Shown here piece after piece: positions 1 through 7,769 of a stretch of 11,218 nt of DNA. Where the stretch lies: NCBI GenBank assembly GCA_964516325.1, contig CAZFAP010000163.1, positions 1 through 11,218 on the forward strand. The letters run 5' to 3'. This stretch comes from CAZFAP01 sp964516325. GTDB taxonomy: Bacteria > Auribacterota > JABMQX01. The stretch's first letter is position 1, and each line of letters begins with the position of its first letter. The translations under genes were made by a program, and so were the position numbers. The notes under the pieces were generated by a model, which made no database searches, was not told where the DNA came from, and was given only the letters and a program-made list of their open reading frames with translations.

Positions 1-75
1 CAAATCCATTGCCGAATCCCCCCGAGCCTCCCACCACTTAAATACAGCCACACCCCACAAAGCAGCAAGCGGCAA

Positions 76-2940
76 TCAATCTTCGGTGACCCAGCGGAAG
101 TAGAGGACTCTTGTTGCTTCGGGCTTTCCTTTGGCAGCGGGGTCCTCGGTTAGATCTCCGGGTTCGCGAACAGTACCACCGGGGGTGAATCCGCGGTCAA
201 CTACGGCTTCGAGCTTGCGAGAAGCGGCAACATTGCCCTTCCTGTCGAAAACCTCAGCGAGAACGGTAACCTTGAAAACGTTTGACTTGGTCGTTATCAG
301 GTTCGCGTTGTATCTCAGGAAGACCTCCTTGGCGGCCTCATTGTCAAAAGGTGGAAACTTGGCCATCGCTCTCGCCACATCGGCGAGACTGCGATAGGGT
401 CTATTCTTTATCAGGTGCTCAATGATGTCGAGCCGAAGCCGAGAGCCGACGACGATGCCATACGACTCCAGGTCCTCGAACATGTTCTCCCAGTTCAATC
501 CGAGGAGAATTTCGGGGGGAGCGGTGTTGATGTTAATCCGCCCCGGAACAAATTCGCGGGCGGGCATGGGGTTGGGGCCGCTCCACCGGTACTGGTAGGG
601 AAAAGTGAGAAGGTCAAGGAGCATGACGTCCTCGGGGTAACCGTACTGGCTCTCTCCCGTGAAATTGAGTGTCCGCCAGCGGTCGGCTCTGTGAACCATG
701 CCCAACTCGCCGATGCTGGAGAGTGCGCCCGCGCGGTCCAGGCTGTTTACCTCGCTGGGGTTGAATGAGGGGTCGTCCCTGCGGGACGCCATGCCGGGGA
801 CGTAGAAGTAGGTCTGGGCGGGGTCTCTGTTGGACATGGTCGCGTTCATGCGACCGGGAGTCGGAGGGCCAACCTTCCAGTCCCATGAGACGCGCGGGTC
901 ATCCTTCTGTAGCGTAACATCCCCCGGCGGAGCGAAAGGAACGGGATAATGGACCTCGATGGGGATTGCGCCCCGACCCGGCGGTCGCATCTCGAGGAAG
1001 ATGTCAACAAACGGAGGATCGAGGTTGATAGGAGCGTACGCCTGGCAACCGAGGGGATAGGGCGGGAGAACCTGGTCCTTAAGCGTTTCCTGGCCTGTAC
1101 GATAGATGTCTCCGAGCGTATCCCCTATGACGAAGAACCCTCCCGGCGGCACGACTGTCGAGCTAACCGCCATCGGGCCGACCTGTTTCGGCGAGGAGGA
1201 ATCTATGGTGACGTAGTAGTTGGCGATGTCGAGGGGGACATCGTAGGGATTCCACAACTCAATGAATTCGCCGTGATCGTCGAGGACAACCTCTTTCGGC
1301 AACCCCACAACGGGACCCGGCAGGAGAGGTGGATTCGGCTCGATCTCGTTGAGGTATGCTGTGGGTTCTATGCCTACGACGTCAACGTACTTCGTGGGAA
1401 ACCAGTCAGGATCAATGAAATCCTTTATATTGACGGCGATCTGCCGGATGGCGCGGTCGTGTGTCTGCTCGCCCTGGTAGGGAATGCCCATGTCTTCCAG
1501 GAACCTCTTGATCTCCGGGACTCCGCCGAGCCAGCCCGCCATGTTCTCCCGCATCATCCACTGCGTTCCCGTCCGCCTGTCCGAAGTGCCCCAATCCCTG
1601 TTGCTGAGGCGGTTCAAGTCCTGCGAATAGACGGTTACGTAAGGGAGGAGGGCGCGGTAGAGCATGTCCTTGGGGCGAGCCTCGTATTCTTTCTCCGGAA
1701 ACGACTCCGAACCGGGGCGAGAAACGCTTTTGGTCATCTTGAGCTGGGAGAGCGTCAGATAGGGTGTATCGTTGCCCACGATCCCGGTTGTCCCAGGGGC
1801 GGGCGGGGAACTCCCCGAAAGCTCGCCGGGGGCGCTGAGTTGCATCGGGTCGTAGGGGTCGAATTCGCCCGGCTCGTCCGCTTCTTCGCCCAGCTCGTCT
1901 ATTCTGCCGTCGCCGTCGTCATCTATGGCATTCATGTTTTGGCGAAGTGGCGGGGGCACAGAAGAGGTCGAATTGTCGTCGCCTTCCTTGCCGGGGACGC
2001 CTTTTGTGTCGCCGGAACCGGAGCTCGCCCAGCCGTAACGACAGCGAACGATATCGAGTGCGGTCTCGAGGCCGACGTTATTGGGGTAGTGGGTGACGCC
2101 TTCTTCAAGAACATTAGAGAACAGGGTTCCGAGGTTCTCGAATATGGCGCCGAGGTCAATTTCGGCGGTGGTGAATCCCATGTTCTGGCGGTGCTCCCAT
2201 TTCAGCTTCTGTTCTGGGTCGGGATTCCCGGCGGTGTTGATGTTGACCTTGGCGTTCTCATCCTCGATGCAAACGGCGAACCTCCAGACCAGGTACTCCT
2301 TTCCGGTGATGGCGTTCCTCGCCTTGAAGCTTATCCAGCGGGAGTCGAGCTTCTCTTGAGTCTTTTCTTCGTCCCAGGGGTCTATGCGTTCGTGGAAGAT
2401 ATTCGGCTTTCTGTCCCCGGCTCCGTCCACGCCGTGTTCAAGCTCGTCGTAGTCGGACAGGTCCACGTCCCCCGGCTCATCGCCCGCAAAACCGTCGTCC
2501 TTTTGATAGTACATCGCCCATCGCTCGAAGAGGTGGTCCGAGGAGTTGTTAAAAGCATCGTCCTTGAGGACGGCGAGGGCGGTTTCGAGGCCCCCGAGCG
2601 CGATTTCTTCGGCTCTGGCGGCGTGGTAGAAGTTCCTCGCAGCCTGGTTTTCGGTCAGTTGGCTGGAGGAAAAGGAGAGTGCTAAGAGAGTCAGAAGGAG
2701 AAGAATTCCGAGCGTCAGAAGGAGCGCGATTCCGCGTTGGCTTCGGCAGGCTGGACTCGCCCAGCGCGGCGCGGCGGGACTGAGCGACGGAGGTGGCAGA
2801 CGAATTGCCTGCGCGGGTTGCGAGCGCAACCCCGCGGGGTTCGAGGAGTTCCCCAGAAGGAACCGGGGAGCCAAGACCCGATGACAAAAGCGAAGGAAGG
2901 CAGCAAACCGCGTCCAACGGCACCGAACAGGAGACGCCAT
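76..2940 (-). CDS. GspK-like minor pseudopilin with lamin-tail-like insert
   Basis: Predicted 954-residue type II secretion (or related pilus) minor pseudopilin, which would sit at the tip of the pseudopilus in the inner membrane and periplasm. Seen: a prepilin-type segment with Arg-Gly at residues 69-70 followed by a hydrophobic helix (about 71-91) without Glu at +5, as is usual for GspK. Two NINTA motifs (VNINTAG at 232-238; ININTAPPEILLGL at 802-815) are typical of the GspK SAM-like/helix-hairpin region. An Asp-rich loop (DDDGDGRIDE, about 341-350) looks calcium-binding. Residues about 551-607 (EFIELWNP, then VVPPGGFFVIGD) resemble a lamin-tail domain. The C-terminus has a SNVFKVTV strand. 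It is far longer than classical GspK (about 300-350 residues). Start: the ATG at 2940 has GGAG nine bases upstream; an upstream in-frame ATG at 3048 probably lies at or before the transcription start. The leader is unusually long (see findings). The downstream partner is outside the window. Confidence 0.85.
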   Translation of the reverse strand: MASPVRCRWTRFAAFLRFCHRVLAPRFLLGNSSNPAGLRSQPAQAIRLPPPSLSPAAPRWASPACRSQRGIALLLTLGILLLLTLLALSFSSSQLTENQAARNFYHAARAEEIALGGLETALAVLKDDAFNNSSDHLFERWAMYYQKDDGFAGDEPGDVDLSDYDELEHGVDGAGDRKPNIFHERIDPWDEEKTQEKLDSRWISFKARNAITGKEYLVWRFAVCIEDENAKVNINTAGNPDPEQKLKWEHRQNMGFTTAEIDLGAIFENLGTLFSNVLEEGVTHYPNNVGLETALDIVRCRYGWASSGSGDTKGVPGKEGDDNSTSSVPPPLRQNMNAIDDDGDGRIDELGEEADEPGEFDPYDPMQLSAPGELSGSSPPAPGTTGIVGNDTPYLTLSQLKMTKSVSRPGSESFPEKEYEARPKDMLYRALLPYVTVYSQDLNRLSNRDWGTSDRRTGTQWMMRENMAGWLGGVPEIKRFLEDMGIPYQGEQTHDRAIRQIAVNIKDFIDPDWFPTKYVDVVGIEPTAYLNEIEPNPPLLPGPVVGLPKEVVLDDHGEFIELWNPYDVPLDIANYYVTIDSSSPKQVGPMAVSSTVVPPGGFFVIGDTLGDIYRTGQETLKDQVLPPYPLGCQAYAPINLDPPFVDIFLEMRPPGRGAIPIEVHYPVPFAPPGDVTLQKDDPRVSWDWKVGPPTPGRMNATMSNRDPAQTYFYVPGMASRRDDPSFNPSEVNSLDRAGALSSIGELGMVHRADRWRTLNFTGESQYGYPEDVMLLDLLTFPYQYRWSGPNPMPAREFVPGRININTAPPEILLGLNWENMFEDLESYGIVVGSRLRLDIIEHLIKNRPYRSLADVARAMAKFPPFDNEAAKEVFLRYNANLITTKSNVFKVTVLAEVFDRKGNVAASRKLEAVVDRGFTPGGTVREPGDLTEDPAAKGKPEATRVLYFRWVTED
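2763..2864. repeat. GC-rich hairpin segment inside the GspK leader
   Basis: This stretch lies within the coding frame just upstream of the pseudopilin cleavage site, but it looks like the intergenic hairpin DNA elsewhere in the window. The arms GGGTTGCG (2815-2822) and CGCAACCC (2825-2832) form a perfect inverted repeat, and GTTCC (2848-2852) pairs with GGAAC (2859-2863). The encoded peptide is rich in Pro, Ala, Ser and Arg with no obvious function. I infer repeat-derived coding sequence; only one copy is visible here. Confidence 0.4.
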
Positions 2941-2949
2941 CCCTTTTTT

Positions 2950-2953
2950 CTCC
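2950..2953 (-). promoter_or_regulatory. Shine-Dalgarno site deciding the GspK-like start
   Basis: Read on the minus strand, GGAG is followed by nine bases (AAAAAAGGG) and then ATG at 2940-2938. This favours residue 37 of the longest open frame as the true start. No ATG or GTG lies in frame closer to the prepilin cleavage site; a TTG at 2829-2827 and a CTG further in are alternatives without a good ribosome-binding site. Confidence 0.5.
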
Positions 2954-3052
2954 AAATAGTCCTGAGCCCTCCGTCCGAGCAGACGGTATCGCGAAAGTGG
3001 AAATCTCAGAAACCCAAGCCACGCCACCACGACCCACCCCCGCCTCACCTGT

Positions 3053-3081
3053 AATTAACCACAGATTTGGCTTCTTGTCAA
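3053..3081 (-). promoter_or_regulatory. candidate sigma70-type promoter for the GspK-like gene
   Basis: On the minus strand a perfect TTGACA (-35) lies at 3081-3076, followed by a 17-base spacer and a poor -10 hexamer TTAATT at 3058-3053 (three of six matches). A second TTGACA lies 17 bases further upstream at 3098-3093. Transcription would begin near 3046, giving a 5' leader of about 105 nt before the ATG at 2940 and excluding the upstream ATG at 3048. The -10 match is weak, so this is only a candidate. Confidence 0.3.
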
Positions 3082-3212
3082 GATACAGAGAATGTCAAAA
3101 GGTAATCCCTCAGTTGCGGGGGGCGAGGGTCATCCGCAATCCTGAAGTCTCTCGCATGGAGGCGGAACCGCAAAGCATGCAGAGACCGCAGACATGATAG
3201 CGGCCCAGGCCT

Positions 3213-3420
3213 GCGGAAGCTGCGCTTCCGCGTGTGAAAGCGGGAGCTGCGCGCTCCCGCACTCCACGTTTCGGGGCGCCTTTGGCGTGCCGAAGCGGAG
3301 CTTCAGCTTTCGTCCCCGGGAGCGGAGCTCCCGTGCTCGACAATCCGATGGGCCTTCTCAAAATCTTCTCCGCGATCTCCGCCCCGAGAATCAGTGCCAC
3401 GCAGCCCCGCCTTCGGGCGG
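3213..3420. repeat. cluster of six short GC-rich hairpins in the divergent intergenic region
   Basis: Six inverted repeats follow one another. GCGGAAGC/GCTTCCGC (3213-3231, loop TGC). GCGGGAGC/GCTCCCGC (3240-3260, loop TGCGC). TTCGGGGCGCC/GGCGTGCCGAA (3270-3294, loop TTT, two internal mismatches). GAAGC/GCTTC (3292-3304, loop GGA). CGGGAGC/GCTCCCG (3317-3333, loop GGA). CCGCC/GGCGG (3407-3420, loop TTCG, the stable cUUCGg tetraloop). The arms are variations on GGAAGC or GGGAGC with three-base loops, which suggests one repeat family of REP-like character. They occupy most of the 635-nt space between the divergent genes (2941-3575). The remainder of that space holds only the candidate minus-strand promoter and the ribosome-binding site of the next gene. 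Apparent open frames across it are not credible proteins. Confidence 0.6.
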
Positions 3421-3575
3421 AGTCTCCGGGGGAACGAAGTTGACGAGCGACTGCGGTGAGTCCATCCCGCAATTGAAGGATTACAACACCCAGGGTTTTT
3501 GGATTGAAGTCGGAGAGGTCGGGCGGTATCATCCAGCTTGGGCAGGAACTGAAAACCGAGAGATAGGGAGAGGAT

Positions 3576-4709
3576 ATGGAATATAGACCTGTAACTGAAG
3601 AGATAAGCAGCGTTCGGCTGCATGGACCGGGGCCGAGCGATGTTCCCGATTCGGTCCTGAAGGCTGTGGCGGCAAGGACGATAGGACACCTCGATCCCGA
3701 TTTTATCCGGGTGATGGACCAAACGCAGGAGATGCTGCGAGCGGTCTTCCAGACGAAGAACCGGATGACGATTCCGATTTCGGGGACGGGAAGTTCCGGG
3801 ATGGAGGCGCTCGTGGCGAACCTCGTCGAGCCAAAGGATAAGGTGGCTGTTGTGAGGAGCGGGGTGTTCGGGGGACGGATCGCGGACGAGGTTTCGCGCT
3901 TCGGCGCGGAGGTGGAGGAAATCAATCTCGAGTGGGGAACGACGGTGGAGCTGGAGAGAATCGAGCGACTTCTGTCTCGCGGGGGCTACCGGGCGCTCTT
4001 CCTGGTTCACGCGGAGACCTCCACCGGCGCCCTCCAGCCGCAGATGAAGGAGATCGGGCAACTCGTCCACGCCCATGACGCGCTTTTCGTGGTGGACGTT
4101 GTAACCTCTCTTGGCGGCGCGGAGGTGAAGGTTGACGAATGGGGAATAGACGCCGCCTATAGCGGCACGCAGAAATGCTTGAGTGTTCCGCCGGGTCTTT
4201 CGCCGATTGCTCTCAACGAGCGGGCGATGGACAAGGTCAGAAAAAGACAGACACCGGTTCGGAGCTGGTATTTCGATCTGACGATGATCGAGCAATATTG
4301 GACGGAAGGGGCGACGCGAAAGTATCACCACACCGCCCCGATCAACATGATCTTCGCACTCCACGAGGGGCTGCGGTTGATTCTTCAGGAAGGTCTCCAA
4401 ACCGTCTTCGAGAGGCACAGGAAGAACGCTGCGCTTCTCCAGGCGGGGCTTGAGTCGCTTGGCTTCTCATACATCGTTCGGCAGCCCGAGCAGCGGCTTC
4501 CGATGCTGCACGCCGTGCGGCTTCCTGAAGGGGCGGATGAGGTGAAGTTGCGAAGGCAGTTGCGGGCGGAGCACAAGGTGGAGGTTGGCGGAGGGCTGGG
4601 CGAGTTTGCGGGCAAAGCGTGGCGAGTGGGGCTGATGGGGCATTCGTGTCGGCAGGAGAAAGTCGAAGCACTGCTGCGAGATACAGCGGCTGTGTTGAAG
4701 TCGCGGTAG
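3576..4709 (+). CDS. class V PLP aminotransferase, alanine/serine-glyoxylate type
   Basis: A 377-residue cytoplasmic pyridoxal-phosphate enzyme of aminotransferase class V, closest in motif to alanine-glyoxylate and serine-glyoxylate (or serine-pyruvate) aminotransferases, which pass an amino group from alanine or serine to glyoxylate or pyruvate. Seen: a cofactor-binding GTGSSGMEA (71-79), HAETSTGALQP (145-155) matching the family H-x-E-(T/S)-STG-x-x-xP signature, Asp174 in FVVDVVTSLGG to contact the pyridine nitrogen, Lys200 in YSGTQKCLSVPPG as the Schiff-base lysine, the YHHTAPINMI segment (250-259), and near the C-terminus WRVGLMG (349-355), whose Arg probably binds the substrate carboxylate. 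All expected catalytic positions are present and the length is normal. The start has GGGAG five bases upstream of the ATG. It stands alone, divergent from the pseudopilin gene, so substrate preference cannot be read from context. Confidence 0.92.
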   Translation: MEYRPVTEEISSVRLHGPGPSDVPDSVLKAVAARTIGHLDPDFIRVMDQTQEMLRAVFQTKNRMTIPISGTGSSGMEALVANLVEPKDKVAVVRSGVFGGRIADEVSRFGAEVEEINLEWGTTVELERIERLLSRGGYRALFLVHAETSTGALQPQMKEIGQLVHAHDALFVVDVVTSLGGAEVKVDEWGIDAAYSGTQKCLSVPPGLSPIALNERAMDKVRKRQTPVRSWYFDLTMIEQYWTEGATRKYHHTAPINMIFALHEGLRLILQEGLQTVFERHRKNAALLQAGLESLGFSYIVRQPEQRLPMLHAVRLPEGADEVKLRRQLRAEHKVEVGGGLGEFAGKAWRVGLMGHSCRQEKVEALLRDTAAVLKSR

Positions 4710-4731
4710 GATTTCGCGATGGAAGGCGGCG

Positions 4732-4768
4732 CGCGGCTGAGCGAGCAGCGGTAGGGCGCCTCAGCGCG
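4732..4768 (+). terminator. imperfect hairpin after the aminotransferase gene
   Basis: The arms CGCGGCTGAGCG and CGCCTCAGCGCG form a GC-rich stem (CTGAG pairs with CTCAG, extended both ways with single-base bulges) around a 13-base loop, 22 bases after the stop codon. No T-run follows, so it is not a classical intrinsic terminator. It may be another repeat copy or an RNA 3'-end stabiliser. CTGAGCGA also occurs in the hairpin-rich segment near 2780. Confidence 0.25.
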
Positions 4769-4813
4769 GCATACCTCCCGTGACCTCAACGGCGATGACA
4801 GGAGGAATCAGCC

Positions 4814-5818
4814 ATGTTTGTCTTGAAGAATCGGTTTCGGGTCGCGTTGGCGGCCCTGGCTCTGGAACTGGCGTGGTCGGCGTGCCTTGACGCGGAGGAG
4901 GAGAAGAAAGGAGTTACGGTGACTCCCAAAAGCGAGTCCGCGCCTGAGAAAGCCCAGGCCGAGCGGAAAAAGGCGGACGTTGGAAAGTCACCGGCGGAGG
5001 TCGAGCGAATTGAGGACGTCGTCTATGGCACGGGCGGAGGACGAGAACTCCGGCTCGATATAATCAGACCAAGAGGGGCGCCAGCGAGGCCCATGCCGGT
5101 CGTGGTGTGGGTGCACGGAGGAGCGTGGCGAGGAGGTTCGAGGAAAGGGGGACCGGCGGGGATGCTGGCGTCGCACGGCTATTTCGTCGCGAGCGTTGAA
5201 TACCGCTTGAGCCAAGAAGCGAAGTTTCCGGCGCAGATCGAGGACTGCAAATGCGCCATCCGGTACCTCCGGGCGCATGGCAGGAAGTACAACATTGACC
5301 CGGACCATATCGGTGTCTGGGGTTCGTCGGCGGGAGGACATCTGGTCGCACTGCTCGGCACCTCCGGCGGAGCGAAGGAACTCGAGGGCAAGGGCGAATG
5401 GGACGTGCAATCCAGCCGGGTGCAGGCTGTTTGCGACTGGTTCGGTCCGACGGATTTCACGAAGATGGGCGGCTCGCACGGAGACACCAACTCACCCGAA
5501 TGTCAACTCGTCGGGGGAAGCCTCGCCGAGAAAGCGGACGTCGTGCGAGCGGCTGATCCCATCACCTACGTTACGCCCGAGGGCCCTCCCTTTCTCATCA
5601 TGCACGGCGAAAACGACCCGACTGTGCCGATCAATCAGTCGGAATTGCTGTACGACGCCCTCAAGAAGGCGGGTGTGGCGGTTACATTTATCCGCGTGAA
5701 GAATGCGGGTCACGGGTTTGGCGGGCGAGGCCCCGGCGTTCCCATAGACCCGAATCCCGCGGAAATCCAGCGACAGGTCCTCGCTTTCTTCGACAAGCAC
5801 CTTAAGTCTCCGCGCTGA
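4814..5818 (+). CDS. exported alpha/beta-hydrolase esterase
   Basis: A 334-residue secreted or periplasmic serine hydrolase of the alpha/beta-hydrolase fold (BD-FAE/lipase-like carboxylesterase group), expected to cut ester bonds such as acetyl or feruloyl groups on polysaccharides or small esters. Seen: an N-terminal signal-like segment (about 1-24, basic then hydrophobic, with Cys24 but no canonical lipobox because Trp is at -3). A charged linker rich in Lys, Glu and Ala follows (about 27-60). The oxyanion-hole motif HGGAW is at 101-105, the nucleophile elbow G-S-S-A-G at 170-174 (Ser172), Asp268 in HGENDPTVP and His300 in NAGHGFGG complete the triad. GGAGG at 4801-4805 lies eight bases before the ATG, a strong ribosome-binding site. 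It is followed at 105 nt by another exported protein, so it could belong to a carbohydrate-processing group. Exact substrate unknown. Confidence 0.88.
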   Translation: MFVLKNRFRVALAALALELAWSACLDAEEEKKGVTVTPKSESAPEKAQAERKKADVGKSPAEVERIEDVVYGTGGGRELRLDIIRPRGAPARPMPVVVWVHGGAWRGGSRKGGPAGMLASHGYFVASVEYRLSQEAKFPAQIEDCKCAIRYLRAHGRKYNIDPDHIGVWGSSAGGHLVALLGTSGGAKELEGKGEWDVQSSRVQAVCDWFGPTDFTKMGGSHGDTNSPECQLVGGSLAEKADVVRAADPITYVTPEGPPFLIMHGENDPTVPINQSELLYDALKKAGVAVTFIRVKNAGHGFGGRGPGVPIDPNPAEIQRQVLAFFDKHLKSPR

Positions 5819-5847
5819 TAGAATCGCTACCGCGCGCGCTCTACCGG

Positions 5848-5872
5848 CCCCGCAAGACCTGGCGGCTCGGGG
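5848..5872 (+). other. weak hairpin after the esterase gene
   Basis: CCCCG (5848-5852) pairs with CGGGG (5868-5872) around a 15-base loop, about 30 bases after the esterase stop. The stem is short and has no T-run; termination is possible but unproven. Confidence 0.15.
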
Positions 5873-5923
5873 AATTTGGCGGCGCATTCGGCAGGCACAG
5901 AGCCATCGGAAAGGAAAGACGAT

Positions 5924-7714
5924 ATGGAATCGCAGGCAGGTCTTTGGCGAAGGGGAAAACAAAAGATGAATCGCTTGGGATGCAGTGTGGGGCGGAATGG
6001 AGTGGGATTCGCGCGCTTTACGGCGATTCTGGTGAGCATGTGCCTTTGCGCGATAGCGTTTCCAGCGGCGGGCACAGGCCTCAAGGTCGGAACGTGGGCG
6101 AAATATAAGATGCTCTCGACGTACACGTACGGCGGCGAGAAAATTCCCCTGGAGACCGTCACGCTGAAGGTTGGCCCGTCGGAGAAAGTCCAGGGAAGAG
6201 CGTTCCGCTGGTGGGAGATGGCGTGCGAGAAAACGGGCGGAGGCTCTTTCTCGATAAGAGTCCTGAGCGAGCTTGTCCCGATGGTCGAGGGGGCAGGGAG
6301 AATTGGACCCCTCGCCAGGTACATTCTCAAGGAAGCCGAAGAGGCGCCGCTGGAATATGGGAACGCGGAGACCGGCGACGCGCTTCTGCCGCAGTTTTCT
6401 TTCCGGCGATACTTGATTCCCCAACCGGCGCCGTCCGCCCAGAGGATAGGTGCATTCTCCCCCCAGGGGACTTTGCTCGGGCAGATGCTGGCCTTGTGGG
6501 AATGGTCGGAGCAGGGAGATTTTCCCTCTCTCGCGGAAACAGAGGTTTTGAAACTCGATCCCGGTCTTCTCATAGGCACCGGGCGCAATTTCCGCGACAC
6601 GCTCGACCAGCGAATCACGGGCGATGAAGATTATCCTTACCGGCGGTTCACGAGGGAGGAATACGACGAGATGATTCAGGCGGGGATCAACTACTTCACG
6701 GTTGACCCCGAGCAGGCGGAATGGATTCGCAGGCGGCCGGTCTTTTATGAGCAGGGCGATCTCCGTGGTGCGCGATTCCCGGAAATCCTTTACCGGAGCA
6801 ACTATCTCGGCGCCGTTCAGTTCGTGGACGAGCCGGCGTGCTACATTTACGGCGACGAGGACGCGAAAAGAGCGTCAAGGCGACCATCGGACCTGGCGGA
6901 ACTCCTGAACCTTCGTGTGCGCCGGACGCTAAAAGCGGGCGACAGTTATAGCTCCTTGCGGTTGGAGAAAGCCCTTCGAGCCGCGGGTTTCAACCTCGGC
7001 TTCATGCGGATCGTTGAGCCGGACATACCGATCTGGGAGACTCTGATAAACACGTCTTTCTACCAGCTTCAGTGGAGAGAGGCGAGCGGGATCATCCATG
7101 AAGGGCGCTATCGCCTCGATTCATTCATTGCGCATCTGACGAAAATCGGAGTCGAGACGGAAGGCCTCGACGAAAAGGAGATGCTTCTTTTTGATTACGC
7201 TATGATGCGGGGGGCAGCCCGTGCGTGGGGGACGGATTGGGGAATGAGCGTCTATGGGCAGGCGGACCCCGCCATCTCGCCTCTCGCGGTGACGCTGGCT
7301 TACGATCTTGGTGCACGATATGTCTGGTACTGGACATCGGACCATCAGCACCACATGCCATATCGAGAGCAGCTCGAACTGACGCGTCATCTCAGAGCTC
7401 ATCAAAAGGCGCATCCGCGAGGCAGTAGGAAGAATCTGCTGCGAGCGGCTCAGGTTGCGATTGCCGTTCCCCACGGATACGTGATTGACTTTGGCCCGCT
7501 CTGGGGGTCGAGCCAGTTTTCCCATGACAAGCTCAACGAGTCCGGCGTCCCTTACGGCGACATCGTGAAGGCGGCCGTCAGAGAGGCGATTGCGTGCCTT
7601 AAGGGAAGAAAATCGTTTGACTTCATCGTGGATTCCGTTCTGTACAAGCCGAAGGGCTATGAGCGGGTTATTCGCATTCGGCTCGACGGAACTGTGGAGG
7701 GCGGGCAGTATTGA
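5924..7714 (+). CDS. large exported protein, possible glycosidase-like TIM barrel
   Basis: A 596-residue protein I cannot assign to a named family. A signal peptide or membrane anchor is seen at about residues 31-50 (FTAILVSMCLCAIAFPAAG). The start at 5924 has AAGGAA seven bases upstream; a second ATG at 5966 with AAGGGG ten bases upstream would give a more compact signal peptide and is a fair alternative. An N-terminal beta-rich region (about 51-175) precedes a region that alternates predicted helices and strands. Its motifs resemble glycoside-hydrolase barrels: YDEMIQAGINYFTVDPEQ (about 247-264), VQFVDEPACY (298-307) with a Glu at a place where barrel glycosidases often carry the acid/base, WGTDWGMSVYGQADP (435-449), and YVWYWTSDHQHHMP (466-479), rich in aromatic residues and histidine. 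It lies between an exported esterase and an exported ConA-like protein, which supports but does not prove an extracellular carbohydrate role. Confidence 0.8.
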   Translation: MESQAGLWRRGKQKMNRLGCSVGRNGVGFARFTAILVSMCLCAIAFPAAGTGLKVGTWAKYKMLSTYTYGGEKIPLETVTLKVGPSEKVQGRAFRWWEMACEKTGGGSFSIRVLSELVPMVEGAGRIGPLARYILKEAEEAPLEYGNAETGDALLPQFSFRRYLIPQPAPSAQRIGAFSPQGTLLGQMLALWEWSEQGDFPSLAETEVLKLDPGLLIGTGRNFRDTLDQRITGDEDYPYRRFTREEYDEMIQAGINYFTVDPEQAEWIRRRPVFYEQGDLRGARFPEILYRSNYLGAVQFVDEPACYIYGDEDAKRASRRPSDLAELLNLRVRRTLKAGDSYSSLRLEKALRAAGFNLGFMRIVEPDIPIWETLINTSFYQLQWREASGIIHEGRYRLDSFIAHLTKIGVETEGLDEKEMLLFDYAMMRGAARAWGTDWGMSVYGQADPAISPLAVTLAYDLGARYVWYWTSDHQHHMPYREQLELTRHLRAHQKAHPRGSRKNLLRAAQVAIAVPHGYVIDFGPLWGSSQFSHDKLNESGVPYGDIVKAAVREAIACLKGRKSFDFIVDSVLYKPKGYERVIRIRLDGTVEGGQY

Positions 7715-7769
7715 GGATTTTGAGCGCCCGGTGTACGGCGGTCGCGGCTTACCGGGGGGAGGATAAGGC

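Noticed and set aside
1..9. Possible start codon of the next minus-strand gene (ATG at 9-7, preceded by a G-rich run)
   Set aside because: Only three codons would be visible, so no gene can be supported. A GspL-like gene would be expected downstream in a secretion operon but cannot be shown.
949..2685. 578-codon open frame on the plus strand, antisense to the GspK-like gene
   Set aside because: It lies fully inside a gene with clear pseudopilin motifs, has no recognisable domain, and is expected from the GC-rich codon use of the opposite strand.
3440..3468. TTGACG as a -35 box for the aminotransferase gene
   Set aside because: The hexamer 17 bases downstream (CATCCC) bears no resemblance to a -10 element.
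3194..3586. 130-codon plus-strand open frame across the hairpin cluster
   Set aside because: Its sequence is the translation of inverted repeats (Cys/Ser/Arg-rich), and it runs into the true start of the aminotransferase gene.
3303..4418. 371-codon minus-strand open frame over the aminotransferase gene
   Set aside because: The plus-strand frame carries all class V aminotransferase motifs. The minus-strand product is Arg/His-rich with no domain and runs into hairpin DNA.
5492..6618. Overlapping minus-strand open frames of 310 and 263 codons
   Set aside because: They are antisense to the esterase and the large exported protein, are basic and low in structure, and have no ribosome-binding site of note.
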